NCBI GenBank assembly: GCA_977017575.1
Contig: CDRNVI010000059.1
Span: forward strand, 124,001-188,000
From: Paramoeba atlantica
Lineage: Eukaryota; Discosea
Length of the DNA stretch: 64,000 nt
Reading direction: 5' to 3'
Under the pieces are notes generated by a model that did not search any database, was not told the origin of the DNA, and saw nothing but the letters and a program-made list of their open reading frames with translations. Made by a program: the position numbers and the translations under genes. Shown piece by piece: positions 12,404 to 22,142 of the stretch (position 1 is the first letter of the stretch; every line of letters starts with the position of its first letter).

Positions 12404-13042
12404 ATGTTTTCCTTGTTTTTCAAGACTGCAGACCTGGTGTCTCGACCAGCTAAAGTACGTGGCACTTTTTTGCCGCAAGAGTACATCTTATCACAATTTA
12501 TCAGCCATATTGTCACCTCTGAGGAATCTTGGACGGTGGAAACTTCAGCATGTGAATGGAAGTACGTAAAATGCAATTCTAAGAAAGAAGTCACTCATCT
12601 ATATTGGAGTTCGAGCATTTTTGATTCAGAGTGTCCCACGATCGAAGGCGAATTACTTTGGAAATTTATACCACACACGCTACTGTACCTTGGCACTTTC
12701 TGGCAATCCATAACAGGAACCGTGGAGCTATCATTACTCCCTCCACATATGGAAGAAATTCATGTCGGTTCCACAAAGTGCCATGGGAGTTTAGAACTCA
12801 CAAATTTGCCATCTACATTGAAGGTAATGGATTTACAGGAAAATAACTTGACCGGACAGATCGATCTGACGTCACTTCCCGCATTGATCCGCGAAATTAA
12901 CTTAAGCTTTAACTATCTCCGTGGGACCGTAGACCTTACCAAACTTCCAGAGAGCTTAAAGGAACTGGATTTGTCATATAATCGTTTTAAAGTATCTGAA
13001 TACGTACCAGACGTTGTGAATATTGAACATCAGGAGGTATAA
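12404..13042 (+). CDS. LRR family protein 2
   Basis: 212 residues. It has a short N-terminus (MFSLFFKTADLVS), the cap RPAKVRGTFLPQEYILSQFI, then ESWTVETSACEWKYVKCN and an LYW strand, then about five LRRs (for example LTSLPALIREINLSFNYLRG) and a short unrelated tail. The pyrimidine-rich stretch GGATTTAGTTCTTTG precedes the ATG. A partial second copy of this gene lies at 15554-16340. Function as for the family: an extracellular-type binding solenoid with unknown ligand. Confidence 0.8.
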   Translation: MFSLFFKTADLVSRPAKVRGTFLPQEYILSQFISHIVTSEESWTVETSACEWKYVKCNSKKEVTHLYWSSSIFDSECPTIEGELLWKFIPHTLLYLGTFWQSITGTVELSLLPPHMEEIHVGSTKCHGSLELTNLPSTLKVMDLQENNLTGQIDLTSLPALIREINLSFNYLRGTVDLTKLPESLKELDLSYNRFKVSEYVPDVVNIEHQEV

Positions 13043-13811
13043 AAAATCTTTCAAAACGAATAACAGTGTAACAAATAAAACGAAACAACACTTCAGTTAA
13101 ACACATGCGGTGGCATACAAAAGTAAAAAGATGGCAAATAGGCAAGTTAACAGAGAAGTAAAAAACTTAAGTCGAAAAAAATTATCATCAAATTATTTCT
13201 ACTGAAGATATTGAAAAAGACTGCAGCTCTAGATACATTGCAGGAAGATAAAGACAAATTATTGTCCGTACTTCCACCTCTTTAACCTTTGCGAAAGAGT
13301 GCATCGGGTGAGTTTCCTCATTTTTTTCCGAAAAAAACCATACACGGTGAAAAGGGACTTTCCCCCCCAAAAAAGCTTAAAATTTCATGGTAGTTTTCGC
13401 TGCATAACTTCGAGTATTATCTACTGTAAGTGAGTGATTAAAGGATTATATTTTTGCTACTTACACGATTCTTATCAACTTTCTTTGCATAGGCTGCAAA
13501 ACGTATGACCGCATCAAGTTTCGTAGTTCGGAACCTTGGATGACACGGTAATAGAAGACTACCGTATGATGTGAATCAGGGACAGCTCGTAATCCACTGT
13601 TGAAGAAATTTGAAATCGTTTTCCGGACTCAGAACCGGAATAAAGCTCATAAATTTTCTTGTTTGGTACATTCTACTAAAGAAAATAAGAGCTTCAAAGT
13701 TTTTTGGGCGAAAAAAGTCCCCTTTGACCTTTGTATGCTTGTGCTCGCATCTGATCTTCCTTTTCTTTCATTTAGATCGTCTCTCCCTGCTTTTCATTTG
13801 TATTTGTGACC
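13043..13811. other. Spacer holding a MITE-like insertion relative to its duplicate
   Basis: Compared with the duplicate upstream of 20992, this copy has about 535 extra bp (roughly 13217-13751) whose junctions share the trinucleotide TGA. Inside are long imperfect inverted repeats: CATACACGGTGAAAAGGGAC near 13336 against the complement of GTCCCCTTTGACCTTTGTAT near 13719. Either an element inserted here with a 3-bp target duplication, or the other copy lost the segment. Confidence 0.5.
13766..13775 (+). promoter_or_regulatory. Candidate trans-splice acceptor for the 13812 gene
   Basis: TTTCATTTAG ends a pyrimidine-rich run 36 bp before the ATG. It is identical in the duplicate (20946-20955). 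In the frame of the gene the AG falls inside a TAG stop, so translation must start after it. Confidence 0.45.
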
Positions 13812-14444
13812 ATGTATTGCACGTTTTTCAACGCCGCCGATGAGTTATCGCGACCCAACAAAGTACGCGGGGCGATCCTACCCGCCGAATACAACCTGGT
13901 GCAACTCTTGAGCAAAGCAGAATTCTCAGAACCGTCCTGGAGTTTACACACTCCAGCACGTCAGTGGAAGGGCATAAAATGCAATGATGAGGATGAAATC
14001 ACACACCTAAATTGGCTGGCGGATTTCTTCGATCCCACTTCTCTATCTATTAAAGGGGAACTTCTTTGGCAGCACCTGCCCCGTACATTGGTGCATTTTT
14101 GCGCGATGTGTCAAGGGATATCGGGACCGGTAGACTTGTCGTTGTTGCCTCCGACATTACACGAATTCAACATCGATATGAATAAGTGTGACGGATCGTT
14201 GGACTTAACTAATTTGCCCCATAGACTTGAGATACTCAGTTTAGCGTTCAATCTTTTTTCTGAGGAGATCGATCTGACACGTCTGCCAGCATCGATCCGT
14301 GAGTTAAAGTTGACTGGCAATTCCTTATGTGGGGACATAGATTTGACCAAACTTCCTGCGAGCTTGTCGGTGTTAGAACTCTTAGGAAATCGCATCAATC
14401 GTCCTAAACATGTCCCCAAATTTGTTAATATAGGAAGTCGTTGA
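13812..14444 (+). CDS. LRR family protein 3 (duplicate of 20992 gene)
   Basis: 210 residues from ATG 13812 (MYCTFFNAADELSRP). The cap has KVRGAILPAEYNLVQLL, PSW, and ARQWKGIKCN, so the first Cys of the usual C-x-W pair is replaced by Arg. About five LRRs follow, ending RPKHVPKFVNIGSR. It is about 90% identical to the 20992 gene, and the homology continues through both flanks into the next gene. The acceptor-like TTTCATTTAG lies at 13766-13775. Confidence 0.8.
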   Translation: MYCTFFNAADELSRPNKVRGAILPAEYNLVQLLSKAEFSEPSWSLHTPARQWKGIKCNDEDEITHLNWLADFFDPTSLSIKGELLWQHLPRTLVHFCAMCQGISGPVDLSLLPPTLHEFNIDMNKCDGSLDLTNLPHRLEILSLAFNLFSEEIDLTRLPASIRELKLTGNSLCGDIDLTKLPASLSVLELLGNRINRPKHVPKFVNIGSR

Positions 14445-14776
14445 CCCAAAGTACTAAAGTAATTCCTCATTTGAAGGCTGTCGAAGAGTTGCTAGTCGTC
14501 GAAGGAAGCGTTTTCAATAAAGTAAAAATTGATTAATATTGTTTTAAGGTCTGCTATTAGGCTTGTTCATGACTTTGTACAAATCACTGAGAATTAATTC
14601 AATTGACACGTAACACATGGAAAACTGACGAGTGCGCTCTTACCTTCCGATTTAATTCTTACTTTCCACAACGAAGCATACGAATACAACTTTGGTGCCC
14701 CAGCCTTCATTTTTTCTCAACCTATTTCCTCTTTTTTTTCACTATATACGCTCGTTGTCTCTCCGATGCTATCCAC

Positions 14777-14929
14777 ATGGCACGCACCGTAAAGTACTTC
14801 TACCGTACCCGAGCCCGGGGCTTCTTTGGTCGTCTCCCCCTGGAGCGTATTGAGCGGGCGCTCGCGATGGAGTACTGCAAGGAGGGCCGCATGCAGCCAT
14901 GGAGCTACTCGAAGGAACAGGTCCTCCCA
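14777..14929 (+). pseudogene. Truncated copy of the bL19-like gene
   Basis: It matches the first 51 codons of the 22143 gene (MARTVKYFYRTRARxFFGRL to YSKEQVL) almost perfectly, with only synonymous or mild changes. At 14930 the match stops abruptly and an inverted Tc1/mariner transposase fragment begins. The upstream pyrimidine-rich 5' flank is kept. The reading frame runs on for 16 foreign codons, so a short fusion peptide is possible, but it lacks most of the protein. Confidence 0.75.
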
Positions 14930-15553
14930 GTGCGAACGAAAAAAACTGGCCATGCCACTTTCTTCATAAGCCAGTAAAATCTGTTCGGAGTTAAGAGAAG
15001 CACCCTGTTCTCCCTCAAAGATGAAGAAGAACAGACCGTAGTTATAAGAATACCCCATCCACACCATTATCCCTCTCCCCCCAAAATGTTTTCTCCGCCT
15101 GTCCGATTGCCTCAGACGAGGTGCTTGTTTGCGACCGACGTAAAAGTCCGCGTTTGACCCCGCACAGCAACTGAACAGTTCTGCGTCGGGAAAAACAATG
15201 TTCAGGTAGTCAGCGTCATTCCACTTATGCATGTCCTTCACATACTTAGTTGAATGTGACGCGGTTTGAGACCAAGGTCTTTGGCCTTGCGAAGGCACCC
15301 ATAGCCCCTAAAATTATGAGCTCGCTGGGCACTACTCAGGGAGCCTCCGTGATTGCTTCGCACCTCGCGATGCACGACAGAGAACGTAGGACAACCCTCC
15401 ACGGTATCCTTCGACACTCTCCGGCACGCAGAAACACATGCTTCAACGTACGTTTGTGTAAGGACCATGCGCACCCCCTCGCGAGGTGGAGTACTGACAT
15501 GCCCGTGCTCCTCATACTTACGCACCCAATACTTTACAGTCCTGCGGCCAAGT
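14930..15553 (-). mobile_element. Tc1/mariner transposase fragment, inverted
   Basis: Read on the minus strand, an HTH segment (LLGRRTVKYWVRKYEEHG, then STPPREGV) is followed by LGLKPRHIQLS. In another frame comes KWNDADYLNIVFPDAELF with the first catalytic Asp, then FGGRGIMVWMGYSYNYG. The frame break near 15290 and the loss of everything after FFRSHW (second Asp and Glu) make it inactive. No terminal repeats are seen at either junction, so it was brought here by rearrangement rather than clean insertion. Confidence 0.75.
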
Positions 15554-16340
15554 AATCTTGGACTGTGGAAACTCCAGCATGTGAATGGAAGTACGTAAAA
15601 TGCAATTCTAAGAAAGAAGTCACTCATCTATATTGGAGTTCGAGCATTTTTGAATCAGAGTGTCCCACGATCGAAGGCCAATTACTTTGGAAATTTATAC
15701 CACACACGCTACTGTACCTTGGCACTTTCTGGCAATCCATAACAGGAACCGTGGAGCTATCATTACTCCCTCCACATATGGACTCTTCACCTCTCCCCGG
15801 CTCGCTCTCTTCGAGTGAGCTTTCTTCCCTCCCCGGCTCTCTCCTTCTCGTGCTTTCTTCTCCCGGAAGCTGTGCGCCATGGTGGCCTCCCTTGAGGACC
15901 ACTGGGCGTGCTACAGCGGGAGGACACATTGTATGCGTGTATAGGGGATGCGAACTTGCACCCCTCTCTCCCTACATGCTGTAGCGAGTGCGGCGGTAAC
16001 GGACCTCCCCATGATGCATCATGATCCACGATAGACCATCTGACAGCATGAACCCACGGCTTGACCGTGTTGCAGCATGAACCATGGCTATACGTGCTGT
16101 AGCATGACCGATGGCCGACTCGTCTCCTACCTCGCACTCCACTCTCTGTGTCACACCCGTCGTATGCGGGTCATGCGCCGATGGTATCGGCCGTCACACA
16201 GAGAGACGTATCTCTGCGCCACGAGCGTATGATATCATGCATGTAAGGGGGGGTCACAGCAATCGTTTTGAAATATCTGAACACGTACCAGACGTTGTGA
16301 ATATTGAACATCAGGATGTAAAAAAAAACTCTCAAAACGA
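15554..16340 (+). pseudogene. Chimeric remnant of LRR family protein 2
   Basis: 15554-15780 is nearly identical to 12524-12750 of the LRR gene 2 coding region, and 16257-16340 matches about 12978-13060 (its last repeat, tail and stop region). The 227 bp expected between are replaced by about 476 bp of unrelated C/T-rich and repetitive DNA. That piece has repeated GCAGCATGAACC / GTAGCATGACC units and a CTCTCTGTGT...ACACAGAGAG stem. The N-terminal cap start is missing too. It cannot give a full LRR protein. Confidence 0.75.
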
Positions 16341-17471
16341 ACTACTCCCCCTGTCATTGATAATGATAATCTTAAAAAGAATATCATTCTACACACCCTG
16401 TATTCAATTTGCAGTAATTTACTACAAATCAACTACTAATCAACTAGTACTATAACTACTACTACTATAACCATAACTACTACTACAAATCAACTACTAT
16501 CAATTGTACAAATTGATACACATTACTACATTTTTATCTCAATACATTTACATTTCTTTTAAGAAATTTTCTTTCTTTTTTGCTTCTACCTTAAAAAGAA
16601 TGATTTTTAAGAGGGTTGAAATCCCCAGCCGCACCCACCCGCACCCACCCGCACCCAGTGCATCTTCAACGGCAAAGACTTAGCGAAATTTGGGAGATCC
16701 AAAAGGAACACGTTCGGGGTACTACTCCCCGAGAGGGATGACTTTTTTTCAGTCAATTTCAAAGTACGAGTGCTTCACTATACGCGTTTGTTTTTGCAGA
16801 ATGCAACCCAAAAGAAAGTTCGAGTTGTGCAGACTAAAAACCTTTCACAAAATGAACTTTATGTCCTTATGTTGACATAAAAAATTTAAGAAAATAATTT
16901 GGCGTTGTCCTTTTTTTCCCGCGCAAGATCCTTCTTTCTCTGCTTTGCCGGCGGGGACTACGGCAGAGTCGACGGCGGTGTTCGCGGTGACCGCGAGGGT
17001 GGTGGAGGGGGCTGCGGTGGGGTCGACGGGTACGACGTCAACGGTGGTGATCGTGGAGACCGGGGAGGGAAGGACTGCTGAGAGGGTGGGGCGCTCGTCG
17101 GCGGGGAACGCGGATTTGGCACTGTTTTCTTTTTCGGCCGGGTGTGGGGGAGGGTCAAAATCTCAGGAGCTACTCCTGTTTCTTTCGCCTTGGAGCGTGT
17201 GATCACTCCCATGAAAAGTGAGAATAAGAAAAAAGAAGACAAGGTTTAGTCCTTGCAGGAGGATTTTTTTTTCTCAAAATAAATCTGAAGAAATACTGAC
17301 AATATCAGAATCTTTTCAGAATTCTCTACATTACACAAACGGTATTTTTATCGTTGTGGAGACTGAATACCACTATCCTCCATTCATCTGAATATCTCAA
17401 TACTATTCTCAACATTAAAGTCCGTCCTGCATATCTCGCACAATGATGCAAAAAGAAATAATGATGATAAT
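16341..17471. other. A+T-rich spacer with a G+C-rich island
   Basis: 16430-16520 is a simple CTACTA/ATCAACTA repeat. 16624-16655 holds three copies of the 10-mer GCACCCACCC. 16930-17200 is strikingly G+C-rich; its minus strand reads a Pro/Ser-rich frame (SPPTSAPPSQQS) whose reality I cannot judge. Otherwise nothing is recognised. Confidence 0.4.
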
Positions 17472-18560
17472 TCAAGATCGAGGGTTCGCCCAAGTTCGAA
17501 ATCCTTCGTACAGTTCACGCACAATAGAGTAATACACTTCTTGTAAGGCACTTTTTTCCCCGTGAATACGCTTTAACTTGGAGTCTAATTCTTTGCGAGC
17601 TACATGGTTAACAGGAGCTCCATCTACCATGAGGTAGCGTAACTTCATCAGATTTTCATCCGATATGCAGGAACGCAGTGTCGTAATCAAGGCTTCGGAC
17701 ATTTCAATGCCATTGTAGCCTTTGTGCTTGGGGTGGTAAATCGGGGGCAGTACGAAATGCTTACGACCAACGTACAAAATCGCAATCAGGACATGCTCAT
17801 ATAATACGGTATCAACTCCGCCATCCACTGCCATGCCAAAAAACGTTGCTCGATCAAGCTGTTCAGTGAACAAGGCCCACACCTTGTCGGCGACGCGGCG
17901 TTCGTAGCGGTGAAACACCTTCGCACTAGGTGTTGCGTCGATGACATCCTTTGAATCTATTTTCGAAGGGCGGAGAGCTTCATATTCTGCAACGAACTTA
18001 AGGAAAGCATCCGTCGACAGACTATGTTTCGCGGCAAGACGTGGCCAATCAATTCGTACAAAATGCTGGACTTGGGCTTTCTGTGATTCCGCATCTACTT
18101 GTGCGTCGGTATCGCTGATTGCGCCTGTGCAAGTCTTTAAGTGCTTATAGCACAATGCTTCAATCTTACTGTGTGTTATAAAAGAGCATTGCGTACATTT
18201 CACGTGTCTAGCGTGGTCCATGCTGTCGCATTTAATGGTGTTGACGGGGTTTTCGTCATTTTTTACGGCCCAAGCTTCACATCCTTTTTCAGCGCATGTG
18301 AAGTCACATCTCTCATAAACCAAGATGTTTTGATTTCTGAGAGAACTGAGCGATAGGGGGTCATTTCCAGTATTGCTTCTTCCTCTACGAGGGCGAGGAG
18401 AATCCTGGATCAACGCATTTTCTACGTTAACCGCTATTTGTGTTGGAGTTGTTTCTAGTCGCTCCATTACGGCAGCCGCGTTTTCTCGATGGGCTTGCGC
18501 AGTGGCGTTCCTGCGTCTTCGAGTGTCCGGGGGAGAAGCGTACTCGATCGGACTTTTCAT
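17472..18560 (-). CDS. hAT-like transposase, short form
   Basis: 362 residues on the minus strand, opposite to all host genes. The N-terminal third is basic with four or more Cys/His (CDFTCAEKGCEAW, HVKCTQC, HSKIEALCYKHLKTC), likely a zinc finger for end binding. The C-terminal part has an RNase-H-like pattern with Asp in FGMAVDGGVDTV and in LRYLMVDGAPVNH, as in hAT-type enzymes. The protein is much shorter than intact hAT transposases (about 600 or more) and ends before any dimerisation domain, so it is probably truncated or captured. The single long frame shows no internal break. Terminal repeats were not found. Confidence 0.5.
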   Translation of the reverse strand: MKSPIEYASPPDTRRRRNATAQAHRENAAAVMERLETTPTQIAVNVENALIQDSPRPRRGRSNTGNDPLSLSSLRNQNILVYERCDFTCAEKGCEAWAVKNDENPVNTIKCDSMDHARHVKCTQCSFITHSKIEALCYKHLKTCTGAISDTDAQVDAESQKAQVQHFVRIDWPRLAAKHSLSTDAFLKFVAEYEALRPSKIDSKDVIDATPSAKVFHRYERRVADKVWALFTEQLDRATFFGMAVDGGVDTVLYEHVLIAILYVGRKHFVLPPIYHPKHKGYNGIEMSEALITTLRSCISDENLMKLRYLMVDGAPVNHVARKELDSKLKRIHGEKSALQEVYYSIVRELYEGFRTWANPRS

Positions 18561-18882
18561 TTATGTGAAAAAGTGCTGGAGCCTAAAATAAGTTTAGAAC
18601 GTCAAATAATGAGGATGTCACGTACATTCTATTTTCTTCGCACTAAATTAAAAGGAATTTATTAAAGAGGAAGAAAGAATTAATTTTAAAAATTAATTCT
18701 TAATTTTAATATTAATATTAAAATTATTAATAAATTTTAAATCCATATTTAAAATATACATTGTATGCAAAAAATTTACGTGTGGGAAAAAAGTAGTAAT
18801 TATTACTTTTTAAGTAGTAACTTTAGTAATTACTATAGTAATTACTAATTTACTAGTCTAAGCTATGGATATGCGTAGTAGA
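18561..18882. other. Very A+T-rich spacer
   Basis: It contains AATTAATTCTTAATTTTAATATTAATATTAAAATTATTAATAA-type simple sequence and repeated TAGTAATTAC units around 18790-18855. No gene seen. Confidence 0.5.
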
Positions 18883-19099
18883 GGCATGCAAAAATGCCGG
18901 CGTTGGTAATACCTTCTCAGGATAATAGCAACGCCACGTTTTCTAAGCCTCGGAAATGGAGCTTGATTGCCTGAAATGATGCCAGTCTGACCTCTTTCCC
19001 TTTCTCTTTTTTTTGTTATATTCATCATTTCGAGGCTGAGAAAACGTGGCGTTGCTATTATCCTGAGAAGGTACTACCAACGCCGGCATTTTCACAGCC
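18883..19099. mobile_element. Foldback MITE with 69-bp arms
   Basis: Arms 18883-18951 and 19031-19099 are inverted and about 93% identical (core AATGCCGGCGTTGGTA and CAGGATAATAGCAACGCC). The loop is about 79 bp. No ORF. Family unknown. Confidence 0.7.
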
Positions 19100-19380
19100 T
19101 TCGTAGGCACATTGATACCGGGATCAAGCCCATGTTGCTAAGATTAACATGAAGGAGGCAAGCATTAAGTGCCCCTCTCCTCCTGACCAAAAAAGGGAAA
19201 TTCTTACTTTTCCCAGTATTCCTGGGAAAGCAACTAACCCGAGGGATGACCCTCCTAGCACTCCTGAGGATGACCCCAACTAAACTGAGGGATGACCCTT
19301 CGCCTACCGCCTCACACTTCGTCGAGGAAACGACGACGCCGGGCTTGGGACCGGTATCAAGCGTGTTTACGAAGGCTGTG
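19093..19380. mobile_element. Second MITE-like element overlapping the first
   Basis: The left end CACAGCCTTCGTAGGCACAT (19093) and the right end, complement of CACAGCCTTCGTAAACACGC (19380), form inverted repeats of about 40 bp reaching GATACCGG and AAGCCC. The interior has three GAGGATGACCC / GAGGGATGACCCT motifs. Its left end shares CACAGCC with the right arm of the preceding MITE, so the two are nested or share an end family. Confidence 0.55.
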
Positions 19381-20084
19381 AAAATGGTCGTGCTACGCGA
19401 TAGCTGTCGTGGAAACTTATCTTGTCCAAGAATAAAAAGAGTTTCATCTACGCTCAAAAATTCCACATCATCCGATGGGTTTTTCATCTGGTAAACCGTA
19501 AGTACCTTTTCACACAAATGATCAAGTTTGTGTATACAATGGAAGGAACCCCAAAAAAATTAGAAACGTAGCTAAGTATCGCGTATTGTGATAAGAAAAA
19601 CTTGAAATAGACAGCATATAAATACAAACTGACGTAGGGCTGATATACTGTATGTATGAGGATCGTAGGGAAAAAATTGAGCCCTCCCCCAAAAAAGAAA
19701 TCTGGCGCCGCTTCGCGGCGCCTCCTGCCCAGTCTCGTCAAAAAGGACCAATAAGTGGGGGGGGGGTATGACAAATAAGTGGGGGGACACAGTATGTACT
19801 AAGTGTGAATGAATGTGATACAATTTAAAAACAGTGCAAAACACTTAACCGTGCTTTGACAGTTGATTCGAGATCATGGTTTCATTTTAGTAGTCGTAAA
19901 GACATGTGAGCCTTAACCGAGTACAGCGAGTACGTACTCGCTTACCCCTTTAGGTATGAATCTTAGGAAATACGTGATTTTGATATTAACCCGCCGACAC
20001 TTTAATATCAAAATTGCCAGCTTAATATCAAACTTTGATTTTGATATTGGAGTGACCCCCGGTTTATGTCAGATTGGACAAAGC
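19381..20084. other. Spacer with hairpin and G-rich motifs
   Basis: It contains the GGCGCCGCTTCGCGGCGCC hairpin at about 19712-19730, two AATAAGTGGGGGG motifs (19750, 19773), and short TTTGATATTAA / TTAATATCAAA inverted motifs at 19978-20045. No gene seen. Confidence 0.4.
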
Positions 20085-20352
20085 ATTCGCAGTCATGAAT
20101 CCGACCCTCGAAAGGTCCACACCAGGCCAAAGGACAACCGTCCATCATGAGAAGAACTTGAAAAGTCCAATACTTCGCGGCCTTTTTCGCGTTATATAAT
20201 ACACTGGGCCCACGGCTGTACACGGGGACGCCGTCGAGTATGCTTAACACAATGTAAAAAGCCTTTTCTCGGATAGAAAATATTCTCTGTGTCGGCCAGA
20301 TTGCCAGTCTCATCAGAAAGCTTCAAGGCCGGCTGAATAATTTTTATACATA
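20085..20352 (-). mobile_element. PIF/Harbinger transposase fragment
   Basis: The minus-strand translation has ILDGVPVYSRGPSVLYN, then KYWTFQVLLMMDGCPLAW and GPFEGRIHDCECF. These align with the element at 33968-35093 (IVDGLPLYSRGSSELYN, KYWSFQVLIMMDGCPLFW). The match continues toward 20345 in a shifted frame (LKLSDETGNLADTENIF versus LKASDRVGDLARTERRY). Only the middle of a DDE_Tnp_4 transposase remains. A mariner end abuts it at 20353 after a TA. Confidence 0.7.
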
Positions 20353-20673
20353 CAGGGGTGCAAATCAGATGCTGGGGGGGGTCTAACATTAACAATGTTT
20401 GCGCAATTTTAGAAAATAATAGCGCATTCGAGAGCTCTCGCAGAGATCTATGTATTGGGATAGGCGGTTTCCCGGGGTGTAAGGGGGTGGTCAACTGAGG
20501 AGAAGCCCAAAAACGTCAAAATGCAAAAAATGAATGAAAATTTTTGTACGTTCAATAATTACAACTTTCACCTTTTTTCTACTACTATGCCGAAACGCCG
20601 CGGCATGCTGTTTAAAGTGTTTATGAGAATGTCATGACCATCTGTTTTAATGTAATCAACCGCCTTTTCAATA
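20353..20673 (-). mobile_element. Truncated mariner copy inserted in the Harbinger fragment
   Basis: The end CAGGGGTGCAAATCAGATGC and the following 320 bp match the right end of the element at 193-1303 in reverse, including CGAGAGCTCTCG, the transposase stop region, and CCGCGGCATGCTGTTTAAAG. The other end is lost near 20673. Confidence 0.75.
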
Positions 20674-20991
20674 GAACATCCCCGGTTTCCTCAAATCGCT
20701 TAACCCACAACTTAACATGCTGTCGTGGACGCCTTGTCTTTGGCAAGTGACACTGTAGGAGTTTGTATTCTCGTAATCTTTAACGAGAAGCATCCTGTGT
20801 GAATATTTTGTGTGCCCCGGGGGTTTATGTGATCCATCAGATAAGCTTTTACTGTTTTGCTTAGAGCGGGATCGCTTTTGCGGCATAATAGTCTGAAAAA
20901 ATTATCATAAAATTATTTCTACTGAAGATATTGATCTTCCTTTTCTTTCATTTAGATCGTCTCTCCCTCCTTTTCATTTGTATTTGTGACC

Positions 20992-21642
20992 ATGTATTAC
21001 ACGTTTTTCAACGCCGCCGATGAGTTATCGCGACCCAGCAAAGTACGCGGGGCGATCCTACCGGGCGAATACAGCCTGGTGCAACTCTTGAGTAAAGCAG
21101 AATTCTCAGAACCGTCCTGGAGTGTGCACACTCCAGCACGTCAGTGGGAGGGCGTAAAATGCAATGATGAGGATGAAATCACGGACCTAAATTGGGTGGC
21201 GGATTTCCACTCTGCCAGTTCTCCACGTATTAGAGGGGAACTTCTTTGGCAACACCTGCCCCATACATTGGTGCATTTTTTCGCGATGTTTCATGGGATA
21301 TCGGGACCGGTAGACTTGTCGTCGTTGCCTCCTGCGTTAATCGAATTCAACATCGATATGAATCAGTTTGACGGATCGTTGGACTTAACTAATTTGCCCC
21401 ATAGACTTGAGATACTCAGTTTAGCGTACAATCTATTTTCTGGGGAGATCGATCTGACACGTCTGCCAGCATCGATCCGTGAGTTAAGGCTAGCTGGCAA
21501 TGACTTATGTGGGGATATAGATTTGACCAAACTTCCTGCGAGCTTGTCGGTACTAGAACTCTTATTAAATCGCATCAATCGTCCTAAACATGTCCCTAAA
21601 TTCGTTGATATAGGAAGTAGTTCACCCAATGTACCAAAGTAA
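20992..21642 (+). CDS. LRR family protein 4 (duplicate of 13812 gene)
   Basis: 216 residues from MYYTFFNAADELSRP. The cap has KVRGAILPGEYSLVQLL, PSW, ARQWEGVKCN (Arg in place of the first Cys) and LNW. About five LRRs follow (LTNLPHRLEILSLAYNLFSG, LTRLPASIRELRLAGNDLCG), then RPKHVPKFVDIG and a six-residue extension beyond its twin. Differences from the 13812 copy are mostly single residues and cluster in the solenoid face, for example around residue 65 (ADFHSASSPRIRG versus ADFFDPTSLSIKG). It belongs to the duplicated block that ends with the 22143 gene. Confidence 0.82.
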   Translation: MYYTFFNAADELSRPSKVRGAILPGEYSLVQLLSKAEFSEPSWSVHTPARQWEGVKCNDEDEITDLNWVADFHSASSPRIRGELLWQHLPHTLVHFFAMFHGISGPVDLSSLPPALIEFNIDMNQFDGSLDLTNLPHRLEILSLAYNLFSGEIDLTRLPASIRELRLAGNDLCGDIDLTKLPASLSVLELLLNRINRPKHVPKFVDIGSSSPNVPK

Positions 21643-22142
21643 TTCCACATTTGAAGGCTGTCGAAGAGTTGCTAGTCGTCGAAGGAAGCGTTTTCAATAA
21701 AGTAAAAATTGATTACCCCTATTATATTGTTTTAAGGTAATATTGTTTTAAGGTCTGCTATTAGGCTTCTTCATGACTTTGTACAAATCACTGAGAATCA
21801 CGTATTGACACGTAACACATGAAAAACTCACAAGTGCGCTCTTACTTTCCGATTTAATTTTTAATTTCCACAATTTAATTATTGTTTCAAATACTCGAAC
21901 ATAGTGGCGGGACGGCAAATAATTATTCCTTCGCTAAGCGTACATACATACAGTACGTATGTAGAGTTGAGGTGAGTCCTTTTGCGTACGACTAGTTCGT
22001 ATGCGAGTTTACTAATATACTTAGTATGCGAAGCCTACGAAATACAACTTTGGTGTACAAGACAGCATACAAGTCATTTTTGCTCAACGTTTTTCCTCTC
22101 TTTTTCACTATATACGCTCGTTGTCTCTCCGATGCTATCCAC
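21643..22142. other. Duplicated 3' flank with copy-specific insertion
   Basis: It matches 14445-14776, except that about 130-150 bp (roughly 21872-22015) are present only here. That part includes GTACATACATACAGTACGTATG, a short palindrome. The shared CTTTTTCACTATATACGCTC tract leads to the next start. Confidence 0.5.

Noticed and set aside
16958-17242. Pro/Ser-rich minus-strand frame in a G+C-rich island
   Set aside because: Composition alone can keep such a frame open; no start context or relative supports it.
22026-22142. Longer N-terminus for the bL19-like protein
   Set aside because: The duplicate at 14777 has unrelated or shifted sequence there, and the stretch is a C/T-rich leader; similarity in coding pattern starts at 22143.
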